From Deltaproteobacteria bacterium (GTDB lineage Bacteria; Desulfobacterota; GWC2-55-46; DRQE01): a DNA stretch of 42,165 bases. Made by a program: the position numbers and the translations under genes. A model generated the notes under the pieces. The model was not told the DNA's origin. It ran no database searches and saw nothing but the letters and a program-made list of their open reading frames with translations. Positions 7,151 to 15,974 of the stretch are shown here, piece after piece (the stretch's first letter is position 1; the number at the start of each line of letters is the position of its first letter). The stretch spans positions 1 to 42,165 of the forward strand of contig JAJRSM010000056.1 in NCBI GenBank assembly GCA_024278765.1, given 5' to 3'.

Positions 7151-8644
7151 ATGAGACTTGGATTATTATTTAAAGTAAGCAATCCTGAGATTAAGGCACT
7201 TCACCTTACATGGATTGCGTTTTTTCTAACCTTTTACGTATGGTTCAATATGGCTCCTCTTGCCTCAACCATGATTCGCGAGGTTTCATGGTTGACAAGT
7301 AAGGAACTGAAGGTCTTTGCCATATGTAACGTTGCGCTGACGATTCCGGCTAGACTAGTCGTCGGAATGCTGCTCGATAAATACGGGCCGCGTAGAGTCT
7401 TTTCGGTTCTTATGGTTGTTATGGCCATACCGACCTTTGCCTTTGCATTTGGTAACAGCTTCACCCAGCTTCTCGTTTCAAGGCTGATACTTAGCTCGGT
7501 TGGTGCTGGTTTTGTTGTTGGTATTCATATGACAGCACTCTGGTTTAAACCGAAAGATATTGGTTTTGCAGAGGGTTTCTATGCTGGTTGGGGTAACTTT
7601 GGTTCGGCTGCCGCCGCTATCACCATCCCGAGTATTGCACTCTCGGTCTTTGGTGGCGCAAACGGCTGGCGTTACTCGATTGCCTTCAGTGGTATATTAA
7701 TGATGATCTACGGTTTCTTCTACTGGTTCGCTATTACGGATGGGCCAAAGGGGACGATGCTTCACAAGCCAAAGAAGGTCTCGGCCATGGAGGTCAGTAC
7801 CTACGCGGATATGATAAAGCTTGCAATCTTTACCGTTCCTTGCGTTGGTATTCTTTCTATCCTCGTCTGGAAGCTTGGCAATCTTGGCTTCCTTAGTAAT
7901 ACAGGCCAGCTTATCTGCTATGCGGTTATCGTAATAGTCGTTATTTACCAGATAATTCAGGTCTTTCTTGTTAACCTTCCGATCCTTAGAGCAGGTGTGC
8001 CTGACGATGATAAGTATAACTTTAATCAGGTGGCAGCACTTAATACGACCTACTTCTGTAACTTTGGTGCAGAGCTTGCGGTCGTCTCTATGCTTCCGTC
8101 GTTTTTTGAGGGTACATTTAATCTTACTCCGGCGGCGGCTGGTATGATAGCCGCGTCATTTGCCTTTGTTAACCTCTTTGCCAGGCCGCTCGGAGGAGTT
8201 CTCTCCGATACGCTAAAGGGCAGAAAGCGTATCATGCTTATCTATATGGCTGGTATAACGCTTGGCTTCTTCGGTATGAGCTTTATTACCGGAAGCTGGC
8301 CTATAGCGTTGGCTACAGCGCTTACGGTTTTTGTTTCGCTCTTTGTCCAGGGAGCCGAGGGAGCTACCTTCGCCATCATTCCGATGATCAAGAGGCGTAT
8401 TACCGGTCAGATCTCCGGAATGGCCGGATCATACGGTAATGTCGGAGCCGTCTTTTACCTGACGCTTCTGACTATGGTGCCAGCAAGTCAGTTCTTCTTA
8501 TATATTGCCATCGGTGCTGCCTTTAGTTTCTTCTTCTGTTTGATCTTCCTCAAAGAGCCTCAGGGTGCCTTTGGTGATGAGTATCATATGTCAAGTGTTG
8601 ATAAGAAGTTGATGGAGGAAGGCGGCGGTAGCATGGGTCATTAA
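7151..8644 (+). CDS. narK: Nitrate/nitrite MFS transporter (NarK/NRT2-like)
   Basis: This is a 497-aa inner-membrane major facilitator with about 12 hydrophobic segments. The first half carries DKYGPRR, the conserved loop after TM2. The nitrate-porter motif GWGNFGSAAAAITIP at about residues 143-158 resembles the AGWGN form of the NRT2-like branch. The second half has the corresponding ARPLGGVLSDTLKGRKR loop. The likely substrate is nitrate, nitrite, or both in antiport. The strong ribosome site AGGAGG precedes ATG 7151. It differs from the NarK at 25731, so the two carriers may have different directions or couplings. It is followed by a strong terminator at 8705. Confidence 0.88.
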   Translation: MRLGLLFKVSNPEIKALHLTWIAFFLTFYVWFNMAPLASTMIREVSWLTSKELKVFAICNVALTIPARLVVGMLLDKYGPRRVFSVLMVVMAIPTFAFAFGNSFTQLLVSRLILSSVGAGFVVGIHMTALWFKPKDIGFAEGFYAGWGNFGSAAAAITIPSIALSVFGGANGWRYSIAFSGILMMIYGFFYWFAITDGPKGTMLHKPKKVSAMEVSTYADMIKLAIFTVPCVGILSILVWKLGNLGFLSNTGQLICYAVIVIVVIYQIIQVFLVNLPILRAGVPDDDKYNFNQVAALNTTYFCNFGAELAVVSMLPSFFEGTFNLTPAAAGMIAASFAFVNLFARPLGGVLSDTLKGRKRIMLIYMAGITLGFFGMSFITGSWPIALATALTVFVSLFVQGAEGATFAIIPMIKRRITGQISGMAGSYGNVGAVFYLTLLTMVPASQFFLYIAIGAAFSFFFCLIFLKEPQGAFGDEYHMSSVDKKLMEEGGGSMGH

Positions 8645-8704
8645 TCGACCAAGCCACGAAGGGTAGCCTGATGGTTACTCTAGCCAGTTTTAAAGTCAAT
8701 AACC

Positions 8705-8738
8705 AAAGCCCGCCCCCTTTAAGGGGGCGGGCTTTTTT
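8705..8738 (+). terminator. Strong Rho-independent terminator after narK
   Basis: A 15-bp GC-rich inverted repeat (8705-8719 with 8721-8735), core GCCCGCCCCC/GGGGGCGGGC, is followed by a run of T. The two arms are nearly contiguous, so the real loop is formed by the central CTTTAAG bases. Confidence 0.9.
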
Positions 8739-8741
8739 TCT

Positions 8742-8817
8742 ACCTGCGGTAGGGCAAACTACCTGCGGTAGGGCAAACTCACTGCGGTAGGGCAAACTCA
8801 CTGCGTGAGGGCAAAGT
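8742..8817 (-). repeat. 19-bp tandem repeat, four units
   Basis: Units begin at 8742, 8761, 8780 and 8799. Three carry a CTGCGGTAG palindrome, the last carries CTGCGTGAG, and all are joined by GGGCAAA. Read on the minus strand, this is the same design as the array at 1842-1910. Confidence 0.85.
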
Positions 8818-9006
8818 TCAATAGGAAGTTCCGTGCCGTGCATAGTGAGAAATCATATTGATGAATTTGCTGTACGCAGTACTTGCCGTGCGGCGAGCAC
8901 TCACTGCGGTAGGGCAAACTCACTGCGTGAGGGCAAAGTTCAATAGGAAGTTCCGTGCCGTGCATAGTGAGAAATCATATTGATGAATTTGCTGTACGCA
9001 GTACTT
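8777..9006. repeat. Direct duplication of a 108-bp intergenic segment
   Basis: Bases 8777-8884 and 8899-9006 read the same by eye, a 122-bp period. Each copy contains two 19-bp units, then TTCAATAGGAAGTTCCGTGC and an ATTGATGAATTTGCTGTACGC segment. High identity implies a recent duplication. Confidence 0.85.
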
Positions 9007-9260
9007 TGCTGTACGCAGTACTTGTCGGGGCGGGTTTCTGGGTAACTGGGTTTTGCAGGGCGGCTCTTCGTTATTCGGCTACTCTACGATACGGCCTACC
9101 CTGACTCGCTACGCTCAGATATCTGCCCCGCCATACCGTCACCCTCCCGAATGACCTGCCCGAGCCATGCATGCACCCAGATATTTATAGATTTTTTCAG
9201 GGCAAGATTTTTTTCATTTAATTCTACCTTTCATATCTATTGGTGTTTGCGGCGAAGCCG

Positions 9261-10115
9261 CTATGCCCCACCGCAGGTGGTGAGTTTCTGGTAGGCCTCT
9301 TGCAGTGAGCGTGTAACAGGGCCGACCTTGCCGTTGCCTATATTTTTAGAATCTACCTTTACAAGCGGCACAATGCCTGAGACCGAGCCCGTGACAAAGG
9401 CCTCGTCAGCACCGAAGAGGGCGCGTTCTGTGACTGTGGCTTCTTTTATATCTTTAGCCAAGCCGATGACCGCGCCTCTTGTTACGCCCGGTAAGATTCC
9501 CGCAAGCGGCGGGGTGATTATGCGTCTGTCTTTTACTATAAAGATATTCGATGCAGTGCCTTCAAGGACGCGACCTCTTTGGTCTATAAATATCCCCTCA
9601 AAGGCTCTCTGCTTTGCTGCATGGGCTCTGCCTAGGATCGACGGCAGGTAGTTAAGGTTTTTTATATGGGCCGATGATGGCTCACGCAGGGCGAACTCGG
9701 GGGGGCGCAGAGTGACGGCGGTTATGCCGTGCTTGAGGCGTCTTTCCAAAGCCTCGGTATCGATCACCTCGGTCGTTATTATTACGGTCGGTTTAGAGCT
9801 GGGTTTGCTGCCAAAGGCAAGTTCTCCGGCGGTTATCATTATCTTCAGGCGGATTGAACCTGTAAGGTTCTTGTTGGTAGTAAGGAGTTTGCTGATAGCC
9901 AGAGCCAGTTCTTTCTTTGTCGGCGTTTTGATGCCGAGTTCCTTTGCGCCTTTTTTTAGCCTTGCTATGTGTTCTTTGAAACACTCGGCTCGACCGTCAA
10001 CGATCTTCATCGTCTCAAAGAGGCCGTAGCCGTAACTCAGTCCGCTATCAAAGACAGAGACGCTGGCCTTGGCTCTTGCGACAAGCTTGTCGTTTATCGA
10101 GACCTTAGCTGACAT
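9261..10115 (-). CDS. pabC: Aminodeoxychorismate lyase (class IV PLP enzyme)
   Basis: This fold-type IV PLP enzyme, 284 aa, converts 4-amino-4-deoxychorismate to p-aminobenzoate and pyruvate for folate. The family features are the N-terminal SVFDSGLSYGYGLFET motif at about 20-35, the Schiff-base lysine K152 in HIKNLNYLPSIL, and the cofactor-binding EGTASNIFIV. It overlaps the end of pabB by 11 bases, which favours PabC over a branched-chain aminotransferase or D-amino-acid aminotransferase. The last codons (TTCGGA and stop) are formed by a repeat module, CCCCACCGCAGGTGG, so the native C-terminus may have been replaced. Confidence 0.88.
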   Translation of the reverse strand: MSAKVSINDKLVARAKASVSVFDSGLSYGYGLFETMKIVDGRAECFKEHIARLKKGAKELGIKTPTKKELALAISKLLTTNKNLTGSIRLKIMITAGELAFGSKPSSKPTVIITTEVIDTEALERRLKHGITAVTLRPPEFALREPSSAHIKNLNYLPSILGRAHAAKQRAFEGIFIDQRGRVLEGTASNIFIVKDRRIITPPLAGILPGVTRGAVIGLAKDIKEATVTERALFGADEAFVTGSVSGIVPLVKVDSKNIGNGKVGPVTRSLQEAYQKLTTCGGA

Positions 10116-11526
10116 TTATCTTTATTTTTTGACCAGTCAGAATATTTAAAAAGTCTTCTGCCTTTAGAAGTGTTTCTTGATATTCTTCTGCCGGTATAGA
10201 GTCGGCGACGATGCCACCGCCAACGCTTAGGGTGAGGACCTCGTTGCGGTAGACGGCAGTCCTTATTGCCATTGCTATATCCATATCGCCGTTAGTATCT
10301 ATCCAGCCGAGCCCTCCTGTGTAGATGTCTCGGTCGTAGTCTTCCAGCTCATCGATAACTTCCATGGCACGTATCTTTGGCGCACCTGTTATAGAGCCGC
10401 CTGGAAAGCAGGCACGCAGGGCGGTTAGTGGGGATATATCATTCCTGAGCTCGCCTTCTACGGTAGATACCATCTGGTGCAGTGTAGGATAGCTCTCAAT
10501 GCGCTGGAAGTTGCTAACGCGCACCGAGCCCGGCTTAGAGACGCGTCCGATATCGCTCCTTTCAAGGTCTACGATCATCAGGTGCTCGGCGCGTTCTTTT
10601 ATGCTTTGTCTCAGTTCTTTAATCTTGCGTAGATCGGCCTTTTGTGTGATCCCTCTGGGGCGAGTACCTTTTATCGGCTCGGTTTCGATGGTCGAGCCGC
10701 TGACGCGAAGAAGGCGTTCGGGCGTGTTGGATATTATCTGAAAGTCGCCGCAGTTCATAAAGGACGCAAAGCGGCCTGCCCCTGAGTCCAGCAGAGCCAG
10801 ATATATGGCAAAAGGGTCTTCTTTGGTCGTAAGTTGCAAGCGTTGCGAGATATTTATCTGATAGATATCTCCCTTTGATATATATGCCAGAGCCTTACCA
10901 AGGGTCGCCATGTATTCTTGTCTGGTTATATTTGATACGTAGGATGGACGGCTCTTACCTGTAAAAATAGAGAGTTTCGGTCTGGCAAAGGTGTCTGTCT
11001 TTGAGAGTTTTTCAGTGATCTCTTTGAATATGCCTTCTGTTTTATCATCACCGCTCCAGACTATATGCCCTTCTTCTTTTTGATGGTCGTAGACGTATAT
11101 AGGATCATATAGTCCTACCATTGAAAGAGGGGTAAGGTTTTCTTTGGAGATATGATCACCTGCTGACCCTGTTTTGCCATTACTTACTTGGCATTCTTTT
11201 GCCTTATCTTCCAGGAGGTCTTTCAGGCCGTAAGCAAAATAGCCTACGCCGCCACCTGCGAAAGGAAATGGGGCGCACGCGCCTTTTTTAATCCCTTTTA
11301 ATACTTCTTGCAGTGCAATGAACGGGTCTTTGTGATCTGTCGCTTTACCGTCTATAAAGGTCTGGCCATCGGCACTGGTCTCTATCTTTTTATAAGGCCC
11401 TGCACCGACGTAGGAGTAACGCCGTTTAAGATCCCCTTCGCCGCCGGAGAGTATAAAAGGTCGATCCATATCGCGTAGCCTCAGGAAGGCATCGATGGGT
11501 AGCGTATTTGTTGGCTTGATAATCAT
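10105..11526 (-). CDS. pabB: Aminodeoxychorismate synthase component I
   Basis: This protein of 473 aa belongs to the chorismate-binding family. With a glutamine amidotransferase (PabA, not in the window) it makes 4-amino-4-deoxychorismate. The diagnostic site is K286 in the sequence PIKGTRPRG. PabB uses this lysine, whereas anthranilate synthase TrpE has alanine there, so PabB is the better call. Other motifs are DIYQINISQRL, the FPGGSITGAPK loop, and the C-terminal YTGGLGWI with a later SVGGGIVADS. It is translated from ATG 11526 on the minus strand and runs into pabC with an 11-base overlap, a two-gene folate operon. Confidence 0.93.
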   Translation of the reverse strand: MIIKPTNTLPIDAFLRLRDMDRPFILSGGEGDLKRRYSYVGAGPYKKIETSADGQTFIDGKATDHKDPFIALQEVLKGIKKGACAPFPFAGGGVGYFAYGLKDLLEDKAKECQVSNGKTGSAGDHISKENLTPLSMVGLYDPIYVYDHQKEEGHIVWSGDDKTEGIFKEITEKLSKTDTFARPKLSIFTGKSRPSYVSNITRQEYMATLGKALAYISKGDIYQINISQRLQLTTKEDPFAIYLALLDSGAGRFASFMNCGDFQIISNTPERLLRVSGSTIETEPIKGTRPRGITQKADLRKIKELRQSIKERAEHLMIVDLERSDIGRVSKPGSVRVSNFQRIESYPTLHQMVSTVEGELRNDISPLTALRACFPGGSITGAPKIRAMEVIDELEDYDRDIYTGGLGWIDTNGDMDIAMAIRTAVYRNEVLTLSVGGGIVADSIPAEEYQETLLKAEDFLNILTGQKIKINVS

Positions 11527-11821
11527 ACCCTAAAGGGTATAGCGTTTTTAGCTATTGGTCAAGCTCGCTGCGGAAGTGGAGCCCTATTCGCTCCTGCGGA
11601 GGGCATAGCGGCTTCGCCGCAAAAAAACAAAACCTTATTAATGAATATGCCGTGCGGCGAGCACCTCTTTGTTGGTTCAAGTTTGTAACTGGAACCATTT
11701 ATTCTGTCAGCTCTTGCAAATTTCAATAAGTTATCATTACAGATTATTCTTATGGCGAGCCAAGGTGTTATGTTTTTTGTTTTTGCTTTAATTGAACCCT
11801 GCCTTGTAGTACCTTGTAAAT
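11527..11821. other. Divergent gap between pabB and ispG
   Basis: This must hold both promoters, but no strong -35/-10 pair was found. The pabB side has palindromic modules (GCTCCTGCGGAGGGC, GCGGCTTCGCCGC, GCCGTGCGGCGAGC) at about 11588-11663. A GGTTCAAGTT-type inverted repeat lies at 11674-11696. No gene is seen. Confidence 0.55.
11674..11696. repeat. GGTTCAAGTT inverted repeat, copy A
   Basis: The 23-bp hairpin reads GGTTCAAGTT-TGT-AACTGGAACC with one mismatch. The related copies are at 14869, 34961 and 37820. Confidence 0.7.
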
Positions 11822-12928
11822 ATGAAGTCGAAGAAAACAAGTAGTGCCAGACGGCATACAAGAGAGTTGAAGGTAGGGGATGTTCTTATCGGTGCAGGTG
11901 CGCCGATAAGCGTGCAATCAATGACGAGCACTAGGACGACAGATATCGGCGCAACGCTTGCGCAGATTCGTGCGCTCGCTGAGGCCGGTTGCGAGATTGT
12001 CCGCGTAGCCGTGCCGGACGAGGCCGCGGCAAAGTGCCTACCTGAAATACTTGCGGGCTCTCCCATCCCTGTTATAGCTGATATTCACTTTGATCATAGG
12101 CTTGCGCTTATGGCCTTAGATGCCGGTGTAGACGGCCTGCGACTGAACCCGGGTAATATCGGGAGTGAAGAGCGCGTACGCGAGGTTGTCGGGGCCGCTA
12201 AAGGGCGCGGCGTCTCTATCAGGATTGGCGTCAACGCAGGCTCGCTTGAAAAAGACATAATGGCAGAGATAGAACACACCGACCCTGACGGCCTGCCAAA
12301 GGCAATGGTCAAGAGCGCGATGCGTCATATTAGAATACTGGAGGCGATGGAGTTCTTCGATATAAAGGTCTCGCTCAAGGCATCGAGCATCTGGCCGACG
12401 GTCAAGGCATACAGGTTGCTTGCAAAAGAGGTAGACTATCCCTTTCATATCGGAATAACCGAGGCCGGAACAAAGTTTGGCGGTACGGTAAAGTCCTCGG
12501 TCGGTATTGGGATGCTGCTCGCCGAAGGCCTTGGCGATACGCTACGAGTATCGCTCTCGGGCGACCCAGTTGAAGAGGTCAGGGTTGGCTGGGAAATTTT
12601 AAAGTCACTTAACTTAAGACAGCGGGGTGTGAGCGTTGTTGCATGTCCTACCTGTGGACGTATTAAGATAGATGCTGCGGCACTTGCCTTGCAGATAGAA
12701 CAGCGTCTGGGTGGTATAACCGAGCCGGTAACGGTCGCGGTAATGGGATGCGTTGTAAACGGCCCCGGAGAGGCCACAGAGGCCGACGTAGGCATCACAG
12801 GGGGCGACGGTGTGGCCCTCTTGTACGTCGGCGGGGTGGTGGTCAGGAAGGTCCCTGAAGATGAACTGGCCGATGTTGTTGAGCAGGAGGTCATGAAGGT
12901 GGTTGAGAAGAGGCGTGCCACCTGTTAG
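11822..12928 (+). CDS. ispG: 4-hydroxy-3-methylbut-2-enyl diphosphate synthase
   Basis: This is IspG (GcpE) of the MEP isoprenoid pathway, a [4Fe-4S] enzyme that reductively opens MEcPP to HMBPP. The 368-aa length fits the two-domain bacterial form, with a TIM barrel followed by a ferredoxin-like domain. Barrel landmarks are the N-terminal GAPISVQSMTSTRTTD, VADIHFDHRLAL and GLRLNPGNIG. The cluster ligands are C275 and C278 (ACPTCGR) and C310 in MGCVVNGPGE, with the conserved Glu of NGPGE nearby. The ribosome site before ATG 11822 is weak. No other MEP genes are in the window. Confidence 0.96.
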   Translation: MKSKKTSSARRHTRELKVGDVLIGAGAPISVQSMTSTRTTDIGATLAQIRALAEAGCEIVRVAVPDEAAAKCLPEILAGSPIPVIADIHFDHRLALMALDAGVDGLRLNPGNIGSEERVREVVGAAKGRGVSIRIGVNAGSLEKDIMAEIEHTDPDGLPKAMVKSAMRHIRILEAMEFFDIKVSLKASSIWPTVKAYRLLAKEVDYPFHIGITEAGTKFGGTVKSSVGIGMLLAEGLGDTLRVSLSGDPVEEVRVGWEILKSLNLRQRGVSVVACPTCGRIKIDAAALALQIEQRLGGITEPVTVAVMGCVVNGPGEATEADVGITGGDGVALLYVGGVVVRKVPEDELADVVEQEVMKVVEKRRATC

Positions 12929-13196
12929 AGGTTAAAGGCGAGATTGCTTCGTTGCATTGCTCCTCGCAATGACAATAGCCTTATATTTGTTAGTGCCCCG
13001 AAGGGGCTTTAGCCCTTACGCGGTAAGCCCCTCTCTCCCTCTTTTGTAGGTTTGAGTTTGCTGCTTGAACCCTTCATAGTCATCGCGAGCGCAGGGACGC
13101 AGTCCCGTAGCGAAGCGATATATCCCTTGAAGATCTAAAGTAAGGACGAGATTGCTTCGGCTTACTTCGTAAGCTTCGCAATGACAACAACCTTCA
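12929..13196. other. Repeat-containing gap between ispG and the Sel1 gene
   Basis: The genes converge here. It holds a hairpin GCCCC-GAA-GGGGC-TTT at 12995-13010 that may terminate ispG, and three divergent copies of the CGAGATTGCTTCG...CGCAATGACAA dispersed repeat. No gene is seen. Confidence 0.6.
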
Positions 13197-14426
13197 TCAG
13201 TTCTCCTTCACCGCTTTAAATTCCCTTGAGAGTTTTTGTGCCTCTGCTATCTGTGCGGGGGGCATGATTTCTTCAAGGTCGTTAAGAAGCTTCCTTGTTT
13301 CTTTCATGTCCTGATTTGCATTTGCAATATTAAGCCACATGTAGGCCAGGACATAATCTTTTGGCACCCCATCGCCAAGCATATAAGCTGCCCCGAGACG
13401 TCCTTGAGCATCTGCGTGTCCTTGGTTAGCGGCATTTTTATACCAATTGATAGCTTCTTCGTAATCTTTTGTCACCCCGTAGCCTTGAGCATACATAAAG
13501 CCTAGATTGTTTTGAGCATCTGCTAGTTCTTGTTCAGCTGCTTTCCTATACCACTTGGCAGCCTCTGCGTAATCTTGTGGTACGCCGTTGCCTTCATCAT
13601 ACATAATACCTAGATTGAATTGTGCGTCTGCGTGTCCTTGGTTAGCGGCATTTTTATACCAATTGATAGCTTCTTCGTAATCTTTTGTCACCCCGTAGCC
13701 TTGAGCATACATAAAGCCTAGATTGTTTTGAGCATCTGCTAGTTCTTGTTCAGCTGCTTTTTTAAACCATTTATAAGCCACTGCGTAATCTTTTGGCATC
13801 CCATAGCCGTTAGCATACATAATACCTAGATTGTATTGTGCGTCTGCGTGTCCTTGGTTAGCGGCATTTTTATACCAATTGATAGCTTCTTCGTAATCTT
13901 TTGTCACCCCGTAGCCTTGAGCATACATAAGACCTAGATTGTTTTGTGCGGTTGCGGCTCCTTGCTCTGCGGCTTTCCTAAACCACTTGATAGCCTCTGC
14001 GTAATCTTGTGGTACGCCGTTGCCTTCATCATACATAACACCTAGATTGTATTGTGCGTCTGCGTCTCCTTGCTCTGCGGCTTTCCTAAACCACTTGATA
14101 GCCTCTGCGTAATCTTTTGGCACCCCATCGCCTTTAGCATACATAACACCTAGATTGTATTGTGCGCTTGCGTATCCTTGTTCTGCTGCTTTCCTATACC
14201 ACTTGGCAGCCTCTGCGTAATCTTGTGGTACGCCGTTGCCTTCATCATACATAACACCTAGATTGTTTTGTGCGCTTGCGTATCCTTGTTCTGCAAGTGG
14301 TCTGAATTCTTTTAAGGCAGTTGCATAGTCACCCTTTTTATATGCATTTATACCTTCTTTAAACCCTGCAAAGGCAGGGGAGGTCATCAGAAGAAGCAGG
14401 GAAAAAATCAAAATGAGTTTTTTCAT
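13197..14426 (-). CDS. Secreted Sel1-repeat (TPR-like) protein, long form
   Basis: A signal peptide covers the first 20 or so residues (MKKLILIFSLLLLMTSPAFA), followed by about nine Sel1 repeats of 36 aa. Each repeat has the form A-x-x-NLGxMYxxGxGVPxDYxEAxxWYxKAAxQG. Such solenoids act as protein-protein scaffolds in the periplasm or at the surface. I prefer ATG 14426 over a TTG two codons upstream because the AGGA ribosome site fits it. Three blocks repeat at exactly 216 bp (two repeats) and are almost identical, so the array has expanded recently. No enzyme domain is present. The partner is unknown. It lies near a shorter paralogue at 15102. Confidence 0.88.
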   Translation of the reverse strand: MKKLILIFSLLLLMTSPAFAGFKEGINAYKKGDYATALKEFRPLAEQGYASAQNNLGVMYDEGNGVPQDYAEAAKWYRKAAEQGYASAQYNLGVMYAKGDGVPKDYAEAIKWFRKAAEQGDADAQYNLGVMYDEGNGVPQDYAEAIKWFRKAAEQGAATAQNNLGLMYAQGYGVTKDYEEAINWYKNAANQGHADAQYNLGIMYANGYGMPKDYAVAYKWFKKAAEQELADAQNNLGFMYAQGYGVTKDYEEAINWYKNAANQGHADAQFNLGIMYDEGNGVPQDYAEAAKWYRKAAEQELADAQNNLGFMYAQGYGVTKDYEEAINWYKNAANQGHADAQGRLGAAYMLGDGVPKDYVLAYMWLNIANANQDMKETRKLLNDLEEIMPPAQIAEAQKLSREFKAVKEN

Positions 14427-14683
14427 GGTCAAGGTTCCTATTTTGGATTGAAGGGAATTTTTTTCAGCTTGGAGGGCATTATACTTTTACTTTAATGAAC
14501 AGTCAATCTCTTAGGTGTGAGACCTAATTTCCCCCTCCCTTGATGGGAGGGAATTAAGGGGAGGGTGAGAAACAAAGACGAGATTGCTTCGTCGCATTGA
14601 AACCCCTTCGCGATGCTAGGGGTTACGGTTTCTCGCAATGACAAGTTGGTGGGTTCGTCCCACCATACAAAAATACCTGTAGT

Positions 14684-14783
14684 TGTCATGCTGACCGTTT
14701 TTGGCGGCTCATAGATTTATTTCAGCATCTGTAGTGTTTTTACTTAAGTTAAAGGCAGATCCTGAATCAAGTTCAGGATGACA
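14684..14783. repeat. Dispersed TGTCATGCTGA inverted repeat, copy 2
   Basis: This is the second copy of the roughly 100-bp element at 3942-4042. It shares the ends TGTCATGCTGA / TTCAGGATGACA and the interior TTTATTTCAGCATCTGTAGT. Confidence 0.8.
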
Positions 14784-14868
14784 AACTGGTTATCAGTACA
14801 AGAAAAAACAACACTACCTGTCATTGCGAGGAGCGTAGCGACAAAGCAATCTCATCCTGCCTATTGCT

Positions 14869-14891
14869 GGTTCAGGTTGTAAACCTGAACC
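14869..14891. repeat. GGTTCAGGTT inverted repeat, copy B
   Basis: GGTTCAGGTT-GTA-AACCTGAACC is a perfect 10-bp stem. Relative to other copies, the A-to-G change in one arm is matched by a compensating change in the other, so the hairpin seems to be what is conserved. Confidence 0.75.
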
Positions 14892-14901
14892 AACGTTCAG
14901 A

Positions 14902-15100
14902 ATTACATTAATACATTTAGCCGTGCGGCGAGCACCGGTTGCACCGGAGGTAAAGTTCGTTGGGAAGTCAGATGCTGCGCGTAGTAAAGAATCACATTAA
15001 TATATTTAGCCGTGCGGCGAGCACCGGTTGCACCGGAGGCAAAGTTCGTTAGGAAGTCAGATGCTACGCATAGTAAAGAATTACATTAATACATTTAACC
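14902..15100. repeat. 89-bp direct repeat, two full copies plus a partial
   Basis: Copies start at 14902, 14991 and (partial) 15080. Each contains CATTAATA(C/T)ATTTAGCCGTGC, the palindromic module CCGGTTGCACCGGAG (14935-14949 and 15024-15038) and AAGTTCGTT(G/A)GGAAGTCAG. Confidence 0.85.
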
Positions 15101-15101
15101 G

Positions 15102-15974
15102 TTAAGGCATAGCAGGTTGCGCCGGAGTATCAAACGGGCCTACAGTTCTCCAGATTGATTTTTTCTTCTTTACTAGAAACCTCCTTGAGAGGTCTTCTGC
15201 CTCGGTTATCTGTTCTGCCGTCATTGCTTTTTTAAGTCCTTTGATTATCTCTGATACTTCTGTGCTTTCTTCTTTCGCATTGGCGATGCTTAGCCATGTA
15301 TAGGCCATGACAAAATCTTTTTCAACACCGTAGCCGATGGCAAAGGCCGCACCGAGCCCTCTCTGCGCACCGGTGTGCCCCTGATGTGCTCCTTTCCTGT
15401 ACCACCTGGCGGCCTTTGCGTAGTCTTTCTTTGTCCCGTGGCCTTTCTGGAACATCATCCCCAGATAGAACTGCGCCTCAGCGACCCCTTGCTTTGCTGC
15501 TTTGTTAAACCATCTGAATGCCTCTGCATAATTCTTTGGTGTTTTTGTGCCTTTAAAGTAGATAAAGCCAAGTTCGTTCTGTGCCGCCGAGTACCCCTGC
15601 GTTGCTGCCGCTTCATACCAGCTTATAGCCTTTGTATAGTCCTGTTTTATTCCAAGGCCGTTGTCATACATATAACCAAGGCTATACTGTGCCTCGGTAA
15701 GGCCGAGCCTGGCGGCCTTGTTATACCAGCTAAAGGCCTCTGCGTAGTTCTTCTGTACTCCGTAGCCGTTGAAGTACATATCGCCTATGGCGTACTGCGC
15801 TATGGGAGAGCCAAGCCTGGCGGCAGGTTGAAATTCTCTTAAAGCCGTAGGGTAGTCTTCCTTAAGGTAGGCATCTGCCCCTTCTTTAACGCCTGCGAGG
15901 GCAGGGGAGGTAGATAGAAGGAGCACTGTAACGAGCCCTAGATAGAGAGCGAAAATCGCAATGTTTTTTTTCAT
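15102..15974 (-). CDS. Secreted Sel1-repeat protein, short form
   Basis: This paralogue of the 13197 gene has 290 aa from ATG 15974, with AAGG eight bases upstream. After a signal peptide ending near SPALA come about six Sel1 repeats (typical units: AEAFSWYNKAARLGLTEAQ, or YSLGYMYDNGLGIKQDYTKA). The tail is longer and more charged, with a lysine cluster (VKKKKS). Unlike the long form, its repeats have diverged in DNA sequence, so it is probably the older copy. It probably has a periplasmic scaffold role. The final residues (TPAQPAMP) are encoded within a CCGTTAAGGCATAGCAGGTTGCGCCGG stretch resembling the neighbouring intergenic modules, so the C-terminus may be repeat-derived. Confidence 0.86.
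   Translation of the reverse strand: MKKNIAIFALYLGLVTVLLLSTSPALAGVKEGADAYLKEDYPTALREFQPAARLGSPIAQYAIGDMYFNGYGVQKNYAEAFSWYNKAARLGLTEAQYSLGYMYDNGLGIKQDYTKAISWYEAAATQGYSAAQNELGFIYFKGTKTPKNYAEAFRWFNKAAKQGVAEAQFYLGMMFQKGHGTKKDYAKAARWYRKGAHQGHTGAQRGLGAAFAIGYGVEKDFVMAYTWLSIANAKEESTEVSEIIKGLKKAMTAEQITEAEDLSRRFLVKKKKSIWRTVGPFDTPAQPAMP

Larger units (their letters stand above)
8645..9260. other. 616-bp repeat-rich gap between convergent narK and pabC
   Basis: This gap contains a strong terminator (8705-8738), four 19-bp tandem units (8742-8817) and a 108-bp segment present twice at a 122-bp offset (8777-8884 and 8899-9006). Modular palindromes continue up to the pabC stop codon. No gene is seen. Confidence 0.75.
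14427..15101. other. 675-bp repeat cluster between the two Sel1 genes
   Basis: No gene is seen. In order it holds a CCCTCCCTTGATGGGAGGG hairpin, a CGAGATTGCTTCG...CGCAATGACAAG repeat, the TGTCATGCTGA inverted repeat (14684-14783), a CATTGCGAGGAGCGTAGCG repeat (about 14822-14855), a GGTTCAGGTT hairpin (14869-14891) and an 89-bp direct repeat (14902-15100). Confidence 0.75.

Noticed and set aside
10105-11526. Anthranilate synthase component I (TrpE)
   Set aside because: The active-site lysine K286 in PIKGT and the overlapping pabC favour PabB.
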